A stretch of 25,814 nt of DNA. Source: Clostridia bacterium (GTDB lineage Bacteria > Bacillota > Clostridia > Christensenellales > Aristaeellaceae). The stretch's first letter is position 1. Each line of letters opens with the position of its first letter. The notes below the pieces were generated by a model. It was not told the DNA's origin, made no database searches, and saw nothing but the letters and a program-made list of their open reading frames with translations. The DNA lies in assembly GCA_016296675.1 (NCBI GenBank), contig JAEDIV010000015.1, positions 1-25,814 of the forward strand, written 5' to 3'. Shown here one piece after another: positions 15,076 to 22,899 of the stretch. Both the position numbers and the translations under genes were made by a program.

Positions 15076-16299
15076 ATGAAACGCATTTTTTCCATTCTTC
15101 TCGTTTTTTCCATGGTCTTTGCTTTTTCCGCGCTTTCAGAAAGCGATACTGTGACTCTGAGTTTCCTTCGCATCGGAAACGACGAATCCGAGCGCAATTA
15201 CTGGCATTGGGTCATTGAAGAGTTTGAAAAAGAAAACCCCGGCATCAAAATCGCCTACGAAGAGGCCGCCATCGGAGATCCCATGGAAACGGTTTTGAAT
15301 ACCCGTTTTGCCTCAGGAGAAGGTGTCGATCTGATCGGTCACGGCATTCTTTCCGTTGCGCAGCGCGTCGAAGCCAACCATTACCTGCCCATTGACGAGT
15401 ATTTCGAAGCATGGGAAGGAAAAGACGACATCATGCCCGCCGTACTTGCCAACGGCATGTACAACGGCCATGTCTACGGCCTCGGATACTCCGTAACGCC
15501 TTTCGTGTTCGCCTACAGAATTGATCTTCTTGAGGAAGCCGGAATTGAAGTTCCGACCACCTGGGAAGATTTGGCTGACGCGGCAAAAGCGCTTACGCGG
15601 TATAACGATATGGGCGAAGTCGAGTTCTCCGGCTTCTGTTTCCCGACAACGGGCGGTAATCTTGTAGAGCTTGACGTATTTGTCTACGGAAACGGCGGCG
15701 CGTACATCGTTGACGGCGAACCCGTTTTTGAAGGCAACGAAAAGATCGCCGAATCTCTTGAATTCCTGAAGGAACTTCTTCCTGAAGTCAATCTGACGTA
15801 TTCCTCAAACGAAGTCAATCCCTTCGTATCCGGAAGCGCCGCGATGACGCTCATCAACAATGCAGCGCTCACCACCATGTTAGTGAATCCCGACTACGAA
15901 GGCAAAGTCGGAATCGCGCTCCCTCCGAATAACGGCGTAGACGCTTCCTTCTGCGGATGCAACATGCTCTTTATCGGAAAAACCTGCAAAAACCCTGACG
16001 AGGCGTTCAAGTTCATTTCCTTTGCGATGTCCAAGGAATCCACCCTGAAGCGCGCGGAAATGACCAAAATTCCCGTAACGCTCAATTCCCTCGTCGAAGC
16101 ATATGCCCAGATGGATCCCTGGAACGCGGCGCGCTCTTTGTGCGTAGCCAACGGAACCGGCATGCCGCGCGTAATCTGGTCCACCGGCTTCCAGGCAGTC
16201 AGAAATGAGCTTCATCAGAACGCCCTTTTCGGCGGCATGGATATTGAGGATGCGCTCATCAAGGCGCAGGCCGACATTGAATTCAGAATCGACGGTTAA
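15076..16299 (+). CDS. ABC transporter extracellular sugar-binding protein
   Basis: 407 aa of the family 1 solute-binding fold (CUT1-type carbohydrate uptake). A short basic start plus hydrophobic core (residues 1-20) is followed by the mature sequence SESDTVTLSFLRIG, with EFEKENPGIKIAYEE as the usual first lobe. The signal lacks the lipobox Cys expected for lipid anchoring in a Gram-positive cell, so anchoring must occur some other way or the protein is released. VPTTWEDL and FKFISFAMSKEST are typical of the family. It is followed by a stable hairpin and then two permeases, so it supplies the ligand for that importer. An oligosaccharide, glycoside or sulfated sugar ligand is inferred from the context only. 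GGAGGA site upstream. Confidence 0.9.
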   Translation: MKRIFSILLVFSMVFAFSALSESDTVTLSFLRIGNDESERNYWHWVIEEFEKENPGIKIAYEEAAIGDPMETVLNTRFASGEGVDLIGHGILSVAQRVEANHYLPIDEYFEAWEGKDDIMPAVLANGMYNGHVYGLGYSVTPFVFAYRIDLLEEAGIEVPTTWEDLADAAKALTRYNDMGEVEFSGFCFPTTGGNLVELDVFVYGNGGAYIVDGEPVFEGNEKIAESLEFLKELLPEVNLTYSSNEVNPFVSGSAAMTLINNAALTTMLVNPDYEGKVGIALPPNNGVDASFCGCNMLFIGKTCKNPDEAFKFISFAMSKESTLKRAEMTKIPVTLNSLVEAYAQMDPWNAARSLCVANGTGMPRVIWSTGFQAVRNELHQNALFGGMDIEDALIKAQADIEFRIDG

Positions 16300-16315
16300 G
16301 TTCCACAACAATCGC

Positions 16316-16341
16316 GCCGGGCGGTGATTGTACCGCCCGGC
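16316..16341 (+). other. Intercistronic RNA hairpin between binding protein and permease
   Basis: A perfect 10-bp stem, GCCGGGCGGT (16316-16325) with ACCGCCCGGC (16332-16341), has a six-base loop. No T tract follows, so it is unlikely to be a full terminator. It probably protects the 3' end of the upstream message and raises binding-protein synthesis over permease synthesis. Confidence 0.7.
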
Positions 16342-16367
16342 AAAGCCATATTTGAGGTGACTGTACG

Positions 16368-17246
16368 TTGCAGAAAGCAAGCAAGAAGGACAATTGGGCG
16401 GCATATCTCATGCTGACGCCGTTTTTTGTCTTTTTCCTTCTGTTTGTCATTTATCCCGCCTTTCAGAATGTCTTTTTCAGCTTCACAAACTACAATCTTG
16501 ATACTGCTAAGTGGGTGGGGCTTAAAAACTTTTTGCGCCTTACGGAAGACGTTACTTTTCATAAAGCATTCAAAAACACATGCGTCTATGCATGTGTCAG
16601 TGTTTTTGCGCTCACTTTTCTTGGTTTCCTTGCAGCCGCGCTTCTGAACAAAGGCATCCGCGGCGCAAAGTGGCTGCGCCTTCTTCTTATTTTTCCATAT
16701 GCAACTTCCATGGCTGCTGTTTCGATGATCTGGCTGATGATGTATGATCCGAACAACGGCCTTATCAATAAAGCCCTTCATTTTATCGGCATGCGCGGAC
16801 GCGACTGGCTGTTTGATCCGTCGCTTGCGCTGGGCTGCCTGATCTTTGTCAACATCTGGAAAAACATCGGCTACTGCATGCTGATTTATCTGGCCGGCAT
16901 CAATTCCATTCCCGAGGAACTGTATGAAGCGGCAACCGTGGACGGCGCAGGGGAGGCTACGCGCCTTTTCAAAATCACGCTGCCTCTTGTTAAGCCGGTG
17001 GCGTTTTTCGTCCTTGTAACGACAATGGTTGACGCATTCAAGACCTTTGAACAGGTGCAGATCATGACGCGCGGCGATCCGCTGTATGCGACCACCACGA
17101 TCGTTCATCAGATTTATGTATATGGCTTCAATGAGTTCCGGATGGGCTATGCCTCCAGTATGGCTGTAGTGCTTCTTTTAATCGTTATGCTTTTGACATT
17201 TATCAATTTCCGTCTGAACCGCGCCGGTGAAAGCGAGGTGGGCTGA
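16368..17246 (+). CDS. ABC sugar transporter permease (first, MalF/UgpA-like)
   Basis: 292 aa, six predicted membrane helices. The start is TTG at 16368, with GAGGTGA seven bases upstream; no ATG fits as well. The cytoplasmic EAA loop reads ELYEAATVDGAGEATRLFKI (about 185-203), the contact for the ATPase, and ITLPLVKP follows. This is a CUT1-type permease that forms a heterodimer with the next gene product. The gene begins after a hairpin, which may lower its expression relative to the binding protein. No ATPase gene is present in the locus, so a shared MsmK/UgpC-type ATPase elsewhere is presumed. Confidence 0.92.
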   Translation: MQKASKKDNWAAYLMLTPFFVFFLLFVIYPAFQNVFFSFTNYNLDTAKWVGLKNFLRLTEDVTFHKAFKNTCVYACVSVFALTFLGFLAAALLNKGIRGAKWLRLLLIFPYATSMAAVSMIWLMMYDPNNGLINKALHFIGMRGRDWLFDPSLALGCLIFVNIWKNIGYCMLIYLAGINSIPEELYEAATVDGAGEATRLFKITLPLVKPVAFFVLVTTMVDAFKTFEQVQIMTRGDPLYATTTIVHQIYVYGFNEFRMGYASSMAVVLLLIVMLLTFINFRLNRAGESEVG

Positions 17247-17248
17247 AG

Positions 17249-18115
17249 ATGAAAAAGAAAAAGCGCTCCTTCGGCGATTTCACATTTACCGTCATTTCCC
17301 GTCTTTTTATCCTCCTTCTCGCTTTGTCCGTCGCTTTTCCTCTGATCATGACGGTCTCCGTTTCTCTTCAGACGATGGGCGAAATCTATCAGGCGGATCC
17401 TGTGATCATTCCTGAAAAGATTATGTTTGAAAACTACAAAACCGCCATGTCTCAGGGAAACTGGACGAGATATTTTCTAAACAGCGCCTATGTAACCATC
17501 ATCACCGTCGTCATTTCCCTTTTTATCAACTCCATGTCCGGCTATGTCTTTGCCCGAATTCCATTCAGATTCAAAAATGCCCTTTTCGCCCTGATCCTTT
17601 TGGGCATGATGATTCCAACGCAAGTTACCCTGATCCCGGTGTTTACGCTGCTTCGAAAGCTCGGCGTGATTGTCGGACGTGAAAACGGGCTTTTCAACAC
17701 CTATACCGGTCTCATTCTTCCTTTCATCGCCGGTTCATTCGGCGTATTCCTTTGCAGGCAGTTCTATTTGTCTTTCCCCAAAGAGCTGGACGATGCGGCG
17801 ATGATCGACGGCTGCGGAAGATTTCAGACGTTTTTAAAAATCTATCTTCCTTTGTCAGGTCCCGTGCTTGCAAGTCTTGGTGTTTTAAAGTTTACCGGCA
17901 CCTGGAACGAATACACCTGGCCGCTTGTCGCAACCAGCGGCGATGATATGAAAACCGTGCAAGTCGCGCTGACCGGCTTTCGCGATGAAGGCGAAATCTA
18001 TTGGAACCTGCTTATGGCCGCAACGCTCGTATCGGGCATTCCCATTTATGTCGTTTTCTTCTTTGCGCAGAAGCATTTTGTTGCAGGTCTCTTGGCAGGA
18101 AGCGTAAAAGCATAG
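17249..18115 (+). CDS. ABC sugar transporter permease (second, MalG/UgpE-like)
   Basis: 288 aa, six membrane helices after a basic start (MKKKKRS). The periplasmic-side segment GEIYQADPVIIPE and the EAA loop ELDDAAMIDGCGRFQTFLKI are typical of the second CUT1 permease, and the C-terminus ends in VAGLLAGSVKA, as in many relatives (often LTAGAVKG). The start lies two bases after the stop of the first permease, whose end contains the GAGGTG site, so translation is probably coupled. Works with the binding protein at 15076. Confidence 0.92.
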   Translation: MKKKKRSFGDFTFTVISRLFILLLALSVAFPLIMTVSVSLQTMGEIYQADPVIIPEKIMFENYKTAMSQGNWTRYFLNSAYVTIITVVISLFINSMSGYVFARIPFRFKNALFALILLGMMIPTQVTLIPVFTLLRKLGVIVGRENGLFNTYTGLILPFIAGSFGVFLCRQFYLSFPKELDDAAMIDGCGRFQTFLKIYLPLSGPVLASLGVLKFTGTWNEYTWPLVATSGDDMKTVQVALTGFRDEGEIYWNLLMAATLVSGIPIYVVFFFAQKHFVAGLLAGSVKA

Positions 18116-18133
18116 GGGAGGAAACTTGATAAG

Positions 18134-19003
18134 ATGCATTTTGTATTTTTGGCAATCCTTTTCTTCTTTTTTCAAAATATCGCAAATAAGGAATACGGCT
18201 CACGCTTTGAGCCAGGCATAAAAACGCTGATTCCCTTCCATTTCATAAGCCATATTGCAATGATCGTCTCCCTTGTCGCTTTGGGCGTTTCGGTTCAGAT
18301 ACCGCGCGAGGGTCTCGTCTATGCATTTCTATATGCCTGCACGTTTTTAATGGCTATCATGATGCTGATGAGAACGCTTGCACTGGGCCCTGTCGGAAAG
18401 ACCACGCTGATTGTGAACCTTTCCATGCTCCTTCCGATGATTCTGGGCGTTCTTTTCTGGAATGAAACGCTGAATCTCTTTAATATTTTCGGTATTCCCT
18501 GCGTGCTTCTGACGCTGTTTCTAAGCGTGCCGAAAAAAACGGGAACCGAAAGAACAAGCACTCGCTGGACCCTTTCAGTACTTATCACATTTTTCCTTGA
18601 CGGCTGTCTTTCAATCCTTCAAAAGCTTTTCCTCCGCGCGTGCGGCGATGCCTATTCCGTATCCTTTGTTCTTGTCAGCGCGATTTTCGGTCTTTTGATC
18701 ACTTTTGTTCTCTCCTTGGCATTTCTGATCAAAGATCATGCGCTTGCCATTCCGAAAAAACGCAGCCTTCTTCCTTTTGCGCTTATCGCGGTAATCGTCG
18801 GCGCAACAACCGCCATTGCCACCATGTTCAATATGCAGTCGCTCACGCTCCTGGACGGCGTGATCGCGTTTCCGGTTCGCCAGGGCGGCCTCATACTCAT
18901 GATGACGCTCTACGGGATTCTTCGCTATAAGGATCCATTCGATCTGAGAACCGGCGTCATGCTGCTTTCAGGCCTTGCCGGCATCCTTCTTTTGAATGTA
19001 TGA
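18134..19003 (+). CDS. EamA/DMT-superfamily-like membrane protein, possible transporter
   Basis: 289 aa with about ten hydrophobic segments in two similar halves, the layout of the drug/metabolite transporter superfamily. The ends of both halves show the typical pattern (ALGPVGKTTLIVNLSMLLP near 94-112 and TLLDGVIAFPVRQGG near 236-250). The substrate and direction are unknown. In this place it could export a released by-product or import a second sugar. It has GGGGAGG ten bases before the ATG and overlaps the next gene by four bases (ATGA). Confidence 0.75.
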   Translation: MHFVFLAILFFFFQNIANKEYGSRFEPGIKTLIPFHFISHIAMIVSLVALGVSVQIPREGLVYAFLYACTFLMAIMMLMRTLALGPVGKTTLIVNLSMLLPMILGVLFWNETLNLFNIFGIPCVLLTLFLSVPKKTGTERTSTRWTLSVLITFFLDGCLSILQKLFLRACGDAYSVSFVLVSAIFGLLITFVLSLAFLIKDHALAIPKKRSLLPFALIAVIVGATTAIATMFNMQSLTLLDGVIAFPVRQGGLILMMTLYGILRYKDPFDLRTGVMLLSGLAGILLLNV

Positions 19004-19842
19004 GAATCGCAGCATTTTCCGATATTCATTCCAATTCCGCTGCGTTTGAGGCATGCATAAAAAAAGCCGGCGACATCGGCTTTGATGCATGCGTTTTCCT
19101 GGGGGATTTTGTAAGCGACTGCGCCTATCCCGAAAGATGCATGGATCTGATCGAGAAGCTTAAAGCAAAATATCCATCAGAAATCATTCGCGGCAACAGA
19201 GAAGAATATCTTCTCAATCACCTGAAACACCCGGATGATGATTGGAGGTACAATTCAAAAACCGGCTCTCTTCTGTATACCTTTGAAAACCTTTCAAAGG
19301 AAACCATTCAATCATTTGACTGCATGCCGTCCTCGAGGCTGGTATCTTTCTCCGGTTATCCTTCTTTTGAAATCGCACACGGATCGTTTTCAAAATCCCG
19401 CGCTATGGTGCTGCCCGGTCACAAAGATGCCGAGGAGATGTTTGCCTCTATGCAAACGAACCTTGCCCTCGTCGGGCACACACATTACATGTTTATTATG
19501 CAAAGAGGCGAAAAAACGATCGCCAATGCCGGACCGATCGGCGTGCCCGGGAGAAATCTTCCCGGCGCAAGCTTTCTGATGATGGAAAGCGGAAAAACCG
19601 AATGGAAAGTGTCGCTTCACAGAGTAGAATATGATATCGACCGCGTGATTTCAGAAATGGACGAAAGCGGACTTACGCAAAAATCCAATGTCTGGGCGCG
19701 GGGAATAAAAGCCATGCTCAGAACCGGGCGGGAATATCTCCTTGAAGTGCTTTCCGACGTAAATCAAATGAGCATTTTGTATCATCTCCCAAACGATGAT
19801 GAACGTCTCTGGGAAGAAGCCGCCAGAAAACTTGGAATCTGA
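19000..19842 (+). CDS. Calcineurin-like metallophosphoesterase
   Basis: 280 aa. All metal-binding motifs are present: SDIHSN (7-12), GDFVSD (35-40), GNREE (65-69), AHGSF (His127) and GHTH (His160/His162). It belongs to the YfcE/MJ0936-type cytoplasmic phosphoesterases, with about 80 extra C-terminal residues. The ATG lies within the stop region of the transporter gene (ATGA overlap), so it is coupled to it. Within a sugar operon it may remove phosphate from a sugar phosphate or cyclic phosphodiester, or work together with the Thr-type sulfatase-like enzyme. The substrate is not identifiable from sequence. Confidence 0.87.
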   Translation: MRIAAFSDIHSNSAAFEACIKKAGDIGFDACVFLGDFVSDCAYPERCMDLIEKLKAKYPSEIIRGNREEYLLNHLKHPDDDWRYNSKTGSLLYTFENLSKETIQSFDCMPSSRLVSFSGYPSFEIAHGSFSKSRAMVLPGHKDAEEMFASMQTNLALVGHTHYMFIMQRGEKTIANAGPIGVPGRNLPGASFLMMESGKTEWKVSLHRVEYDIDRVISEMDESGLTQKSNVWARGIKAMLRTGREYLLEVLSDVNQMSILYHLPNDDERLWEEAARKLGI

Positions 19843-19864
19843 CATATATAAGGAGCAATCTTAC

Positions 19865-20788
19865 ATGTCTAAAATTTTTGTTGCCGGATCCTTCAATGTA
19901 GACATCACCTGCTATGCGCCGCGCATTCCGCGCCACGGTGAAACCGTACCCGGAACAAGCGCCAATATCTCTTCCGGCGGAAAAGGCTTTAATCAGGCAA
20001 CCGCCTGTGCGCATGCCGGAAGCGAGGTCATCATGCTTGCCAAAATCGGCGATGACCCCTTGTCCTCGATCGCCAGAAACTGCTTTCAGAAAGAAGGCGT
20101 CAGTACGCGCCTTTTAAGCGTTGTGCACGGTGAAAATACGGGATGCGCATTTATTGAAGTCGAAGAAGCCACAGCGGAAAACAGAATCATCATTGTTTCC
20201 GGAGCCAATGCACACGTCGGAAAAAGCGACATAGAAAATGCTGAAAGCGAAATCAAAGAATCTGATTATGCGCTCACTCAGCTTGAAACCAGCATGGAAA
20301 GCGTGGAAGAACTGTGCCGCATTTGCGAAAAGCTCAATAAACCGCTCATCTTCAATCCTGCGCCTTCCCGCCCTTTACAGGATTTTGTTTTTAAATCCGT
20401 CTCAATCTTTACCCCGAACGAAACTGAAGCCGAATTCTATACCGGCGTAAAGATCGAAAATGAAAAAGACGCCGTGCGCGCCGCGGATATTCTTCTTCAA
20501 AAAGGCGTAAAATGCGCAATCATTACGCTCGGAAAAAAAGGCGTGTTCTATAAAACAATGGACAAAAGCGGCTTGATTCCTGCGCCCGTCGTCGAGGCCG
20601 TGGATACAACCGGCGCAGGCGACGCCTTTAACGGCGCGCTTGCCTCCCGTCTTGCAAGCGGCGAAAACCTCGAAGCCGCCATGAAATTTGCCTGTGCTTT
20701 TGCGTCATTATCCGTTACGAGAAAAGGTGCGGCAGACTCCATGCCGACATATCAGGAAGCAGAAAATTTCATGAAAGCAAATTATTAG
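19865..20788 (+). CDS. PfkB-family carbohydrate kinase (ribokinase-like)
   Basis: 307 aa from the ATG at 19865, which has AAGGAG nine bases upstream; an in-frame ATG at 19796 lies inside the previous gene and lacks a site. FVAGSFNVDIT (5-15), SSGGKGFNQA (37-46) and the C-terminal DTTGAGDAFNG signature with catalytic Asp253 identify the ribokinase branch of PfkB kinases, as do NPAPSRPL and FTPNETEAE. It should phosphorylate the free sugar or sugar acid at the end of the pathway. True ribokinase is possible, but the context suggests a special sugar. It is the last gene of the operon, before a strong terminator. Confidence 0.9.
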   Translation: MSKIFVAGSFNVDITCYAPRIPRHGETVPGTSANISSGGKGFNQATACAHAGSEVIMLAKIGDDPLSSIARNCFQKEGVSTRLLSVVHGENTGCAFIEVEEATAENRIIIVSGANAHVGKSDIENAESEIKESDYALTQLETSMESVEELCRICEKLNKPLIFNPAPSRPLQDFVFKSVSIFTPNETEAEFYTGVKIENEKDAVRAADILLQKGVKCAIITLGKKGVFYKTMDKSGLIPAPVVEAVDTTGAGDAFNGALASRLASGENLEAAMKFACAFASLSVTRKGAADSMPTYQEAENFMKANY

Positions 20789-20795
20789 ACTCCGT

Positions 20796-20834
20796 CGTCC
20801 GATATCGCAAATGCGCTGATATCGGGCGTCTTTT
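20796..20834 (+). terminator. Terminator of the carbohydrate operon
   Basis: An 11-bp stem with one G-U pair joins CGTCCGATATC (20796-20806) to GATATCGGGCG (20818-20828) across an 11-base loop, followed by TCTTTT. It lies seven bases after the kinase stop codon. Confidence 0.85.
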
Positions 20835-20843
20835 GGAAACCGG

Positions 20844-20872
20844 GAATATTTTTTCTCTTTCTTACAAACAAT
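20844..20872 (+). promoter_or_regulatory. Sporulation-sigma-type promoter upstream of spoVT
   Basis: GAATATT (20844-20850), 14 bases, CAAACAAT (20865-20872). This matches the sigma-E consensus with one mismatch in the -10. Sigma-G promoters share part of this pattern, and spoVT is sigma-G controlled in B. subtilis, so either factor is possible. Confidence 0.5.
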
Positions 20873-20905
20873 ACCCAGGCAAGTTTTTATGAAGGAGAGA
20901 AAATC

Positions 20906-21460
20906 ATGAGAGCAACAGGCATCGTCCGCAGAATTGACGACCTTGGAAGAATCGTAGTCCCGAAGGAAATCCGCAGAACCCTCCGAATCCGTGAAGGCGA
21001 TCCGCTGGAAATCTATACAGATCACGATGGGGAAGTGGTTCTCAAAAAATATTCTCCGATCGGTGAAATCGCAGCAATCGCCAAGGATTATACCGATTCG
21101 CTCTACAGAACCCTTGGCCATATCGCCTTGATCAGCGATCGCGATGCAATCGTCGCTGTATCCGGCGCATCAAAAAAGGATTCATTTGAAAAGGCGCTCA
21201 GCACGGAGGCGGATCAGATCCTCAAGGACCGAACCGTTCTCATCAAAAACATTTCCGACGGCGAAAGAATTATACCGCTTGTACCGGAGGATGACGTAAC
21301 TCAGTATACCGCCCAGATCATTTGCCCGATCATTTCTGACGCGGAGGTTGTAGGCGGACTTATGCTTCTTTCTAAGGAGAACGGCGTCAAGATGACAAAC
21401 GTCGATCTTAAGGTTGCCGAGACCGCCTGCGTGATTATCGGCCGCCAGATGGAGCAGTAA
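20906..21460 (+). CDS. spoVT: Stage V sporulation protein T, AbrB-type transcription regulator
   Basis: 184 aa (B. subtilis SpoVT is 178). The N-terminal SpoVT/AbrB swapped-hairpin DNA-binding domain (residues 1-50) has the hallmark GIVRRIDDLGRIVVPKEIRR, and a GAF-like domain occupies about 60-184. SpoVT adjusts forespore gene expression late in sporulation. The GAF domain distinguishes it from plain AbrB. It is preceded by GGAGAG at good spacing and by a sporulation-type promoter. No terminator separates it from mazG, although mazG has its own promoter. Confidence 0.95.
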   Translation: MRATGIVRRIDDLGRIVVPKEIRRTLRIREGDPLEIYTDHDGEVVLKKYSPIGEIAAIAKDYTDSLYRTLGHIALISDRDAIVAVSGASKKDSFEKALSTEADQILKDRTVLIKNISDGERIIPLVPEDDVTQYTAQIICPIISDAEVVGGLMLLSKENGVKMTNVDLKVAETACVIIGRQMEQ

Positions 21461-21469
21461 AAAGTTTCC

Positions 21470-21498
21470 TTTACGAACGAATGAAAATGTGATACAAT
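21470..21498 (+). promoter_or_regulatory. Sigma-A promoter of mazG
   Basis: TTTACG (21470-21475), 17 bases, TACAAT (21493-21498), 32 bases before the mazG start. It lets mazG and its followers be expressed during growth, independently of spoVT. Confidence 0.6.
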
Positions 21499-21530
21499 CC
21501 ACATAAAATCTCAGAAAGATGGAGATACAG

Positions 21531-22799
21531 ATGGAAATATATGTCATTCAGACGGGTCTTACGGAAGGCGAGCTGACCCTTGACGCAATTGACGAATTCA
21601 AAAAAGCTGAACATATTGTTCTTCACACCGATCGATGCGGCGCTGCCGATTGGCTCAGGAAAAACGGATATTCTTTTTCTTCTCTTGACTCAATCTATGA
21701 GGAAGCCGAGGATTTTGACGAGCACATCGATATGGCAGTTGAAAAAATTCTGTCGATCGAAGCTGAGACAGTGCATTATCTTGTCATAGACCTTGACGAT
21801 GAAACCGTGCGCGCACTGGCTGAAAGTGGGCATACACTTCATTTTATCGGACAGAAAACCCGCGGAGGCCTTACTGCGTTTTCCAAAGGCGCATATCTGA
21901 CCGTTTCGGCAACGGACGCGCAAAACGCATGCATTTCTTCTCTGAACGACACCTTCATCATCGAAATCGATTCCCGAGCGCTGGCAGCAGACGTCAAGCT
22001 TCTTCTTATGGACAAATACCCGGATGAGTCGGATGTGTATTTTCTTAAAAACAATACCGTTACCAAAATTCCGCTTACCGACCTTGACCGCATGGACGCC
22101 TATGACCATACGGCATGCTGCTTTGTCCCGGCCGTGCGCGATCTTATGAAGCTTGAAAGATATGATTTTTCCCATCTTCTCATGCTTACAAAGCGCCTTC
22201 GCGATCCTGTGAGCGGCTGCCCCTGGGATAAGGAACAGACGCATAAATCGCTGAAAAGGGACGCGCTTGAAGAAGCATATGAGCTTCAGGATGCCATCGA
22301 GAAAGACGATGAATTCGGCCTGATTGAAGAACTGGGCGATGTGCTTTTCGCGGTTGCGCTTCAGATTCAGATCGGAATTGAACACGGAGAGTTTTCCGAA
22401 ATCGACGTCATTACCGGCGTTGTTCAGAAAATGATCTCGCGACACAGCCACGTGTTCGGCTGCGACACCGTTTCCAACATGGACGGGCTTTTCAATCTCT
22501 GGGATGACCGTAAAAAGGCCGAAAAGGGCTTTTCTACAACCGGAGATGAGATGGACGCCGTCGCGCTTGCGCTGCCTGCGCTTCTTCGCGCATCAAAAAT
22601 ATTAAAGCGCGCAGAAAAAGCGGACAAATCCTTTCTTCCCGCGCCCGAATCCTGCGGTGCTTTTGATGCGTCTTCCCTTGGAGAGAACCTTTTCAAGCAA
22701 GTGGCATGGGCGAGGGCAAACGGTATTGATGCTGAAAAAGCGCTGGAAGACGCTGTCAATCGCTTTATCCAGGCATATAAAACGACTCACAGCATGTAA
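21531..22799 (+). CDS. mazG: MazG nucleoside triphosphate pyrophosphohydrolase with N-terminal methylase-like domain (YabN-type)
   Basis: 422 aa. The C-terminal MazG domain is clear: CPWDKEQTHKSLKRDALEEAYEL, then EELGDVLFAVALQ, give the acidic Mg-binding helices, and a second, weaker MazG repeat follows. It hydrolyses NTPs to NMP and pyrophosphate, cleaning the nucleotide pool. The N-terminal 190 residues resemble the tetrapyrrole (SAM) methylase domain of B. subtilis YabN, but the glycine-rich SAM loop is degenerate (VIQTGLTEGELT), so methylase activity is doubtful. GGAGA lies five bases before the ATG at 21531, while the in-frame ATG at 21519 overlaps that site. Position after spoVT and before hup/rqcP matches the conserved order in spore formers. 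Confidence 0.92.
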   Translation: MEIYVIQTGLTEGELTLDAIDEFKKAEHIVLHTDRCGAADWLRKNGYSFSSLDSIYEEAEDFDEHIDMAVEKILSIEAETVHYLVIDLDDETVRALAESGHTLHFIGQKTRGGLTAFSKGAYLTVSATDAQNACISSLNDTFIIEIDSRALAADVKLLLMDKYPDESDVYFLKNNTVTKIPLTDLDRMDAYDHTACCFVPAVRDLMKLERYDFSHLLMLTKRLRDPVSGCPWDKEQTHKSLKRDALEEAYELQDAIEKDDEFGLIEELGDVLFAVALQIQIGIEHGEFSEIDVITGVVQKMISRHSHVFGCDTVSNMDGLFNLWDDRKKAEKGFSTTGDEMDAVALALPALLRASKILKRAEKADKSFLPAPESCGAFDASSLGENLFKQVAWARANGIDAEKALEDAVNRFIQAYKTTHSM

Positions 22800-22899
22800 A
22801 ATACAACAGGACTAACAAATCCTGCAGGAAATCCGTCTTTTATGAAGAACCCCTTATCAATGAAATCTCATTAAATTCCGCCCGACGGAGGACATAACG

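Noticed and set aside
22800..22899. Small gene or promoter before hup
   Set aside because: Only the short palindrome CCTGCAGG and the hup ribosome site are visible; no consensus -35/-10 pair or convincing open frame.
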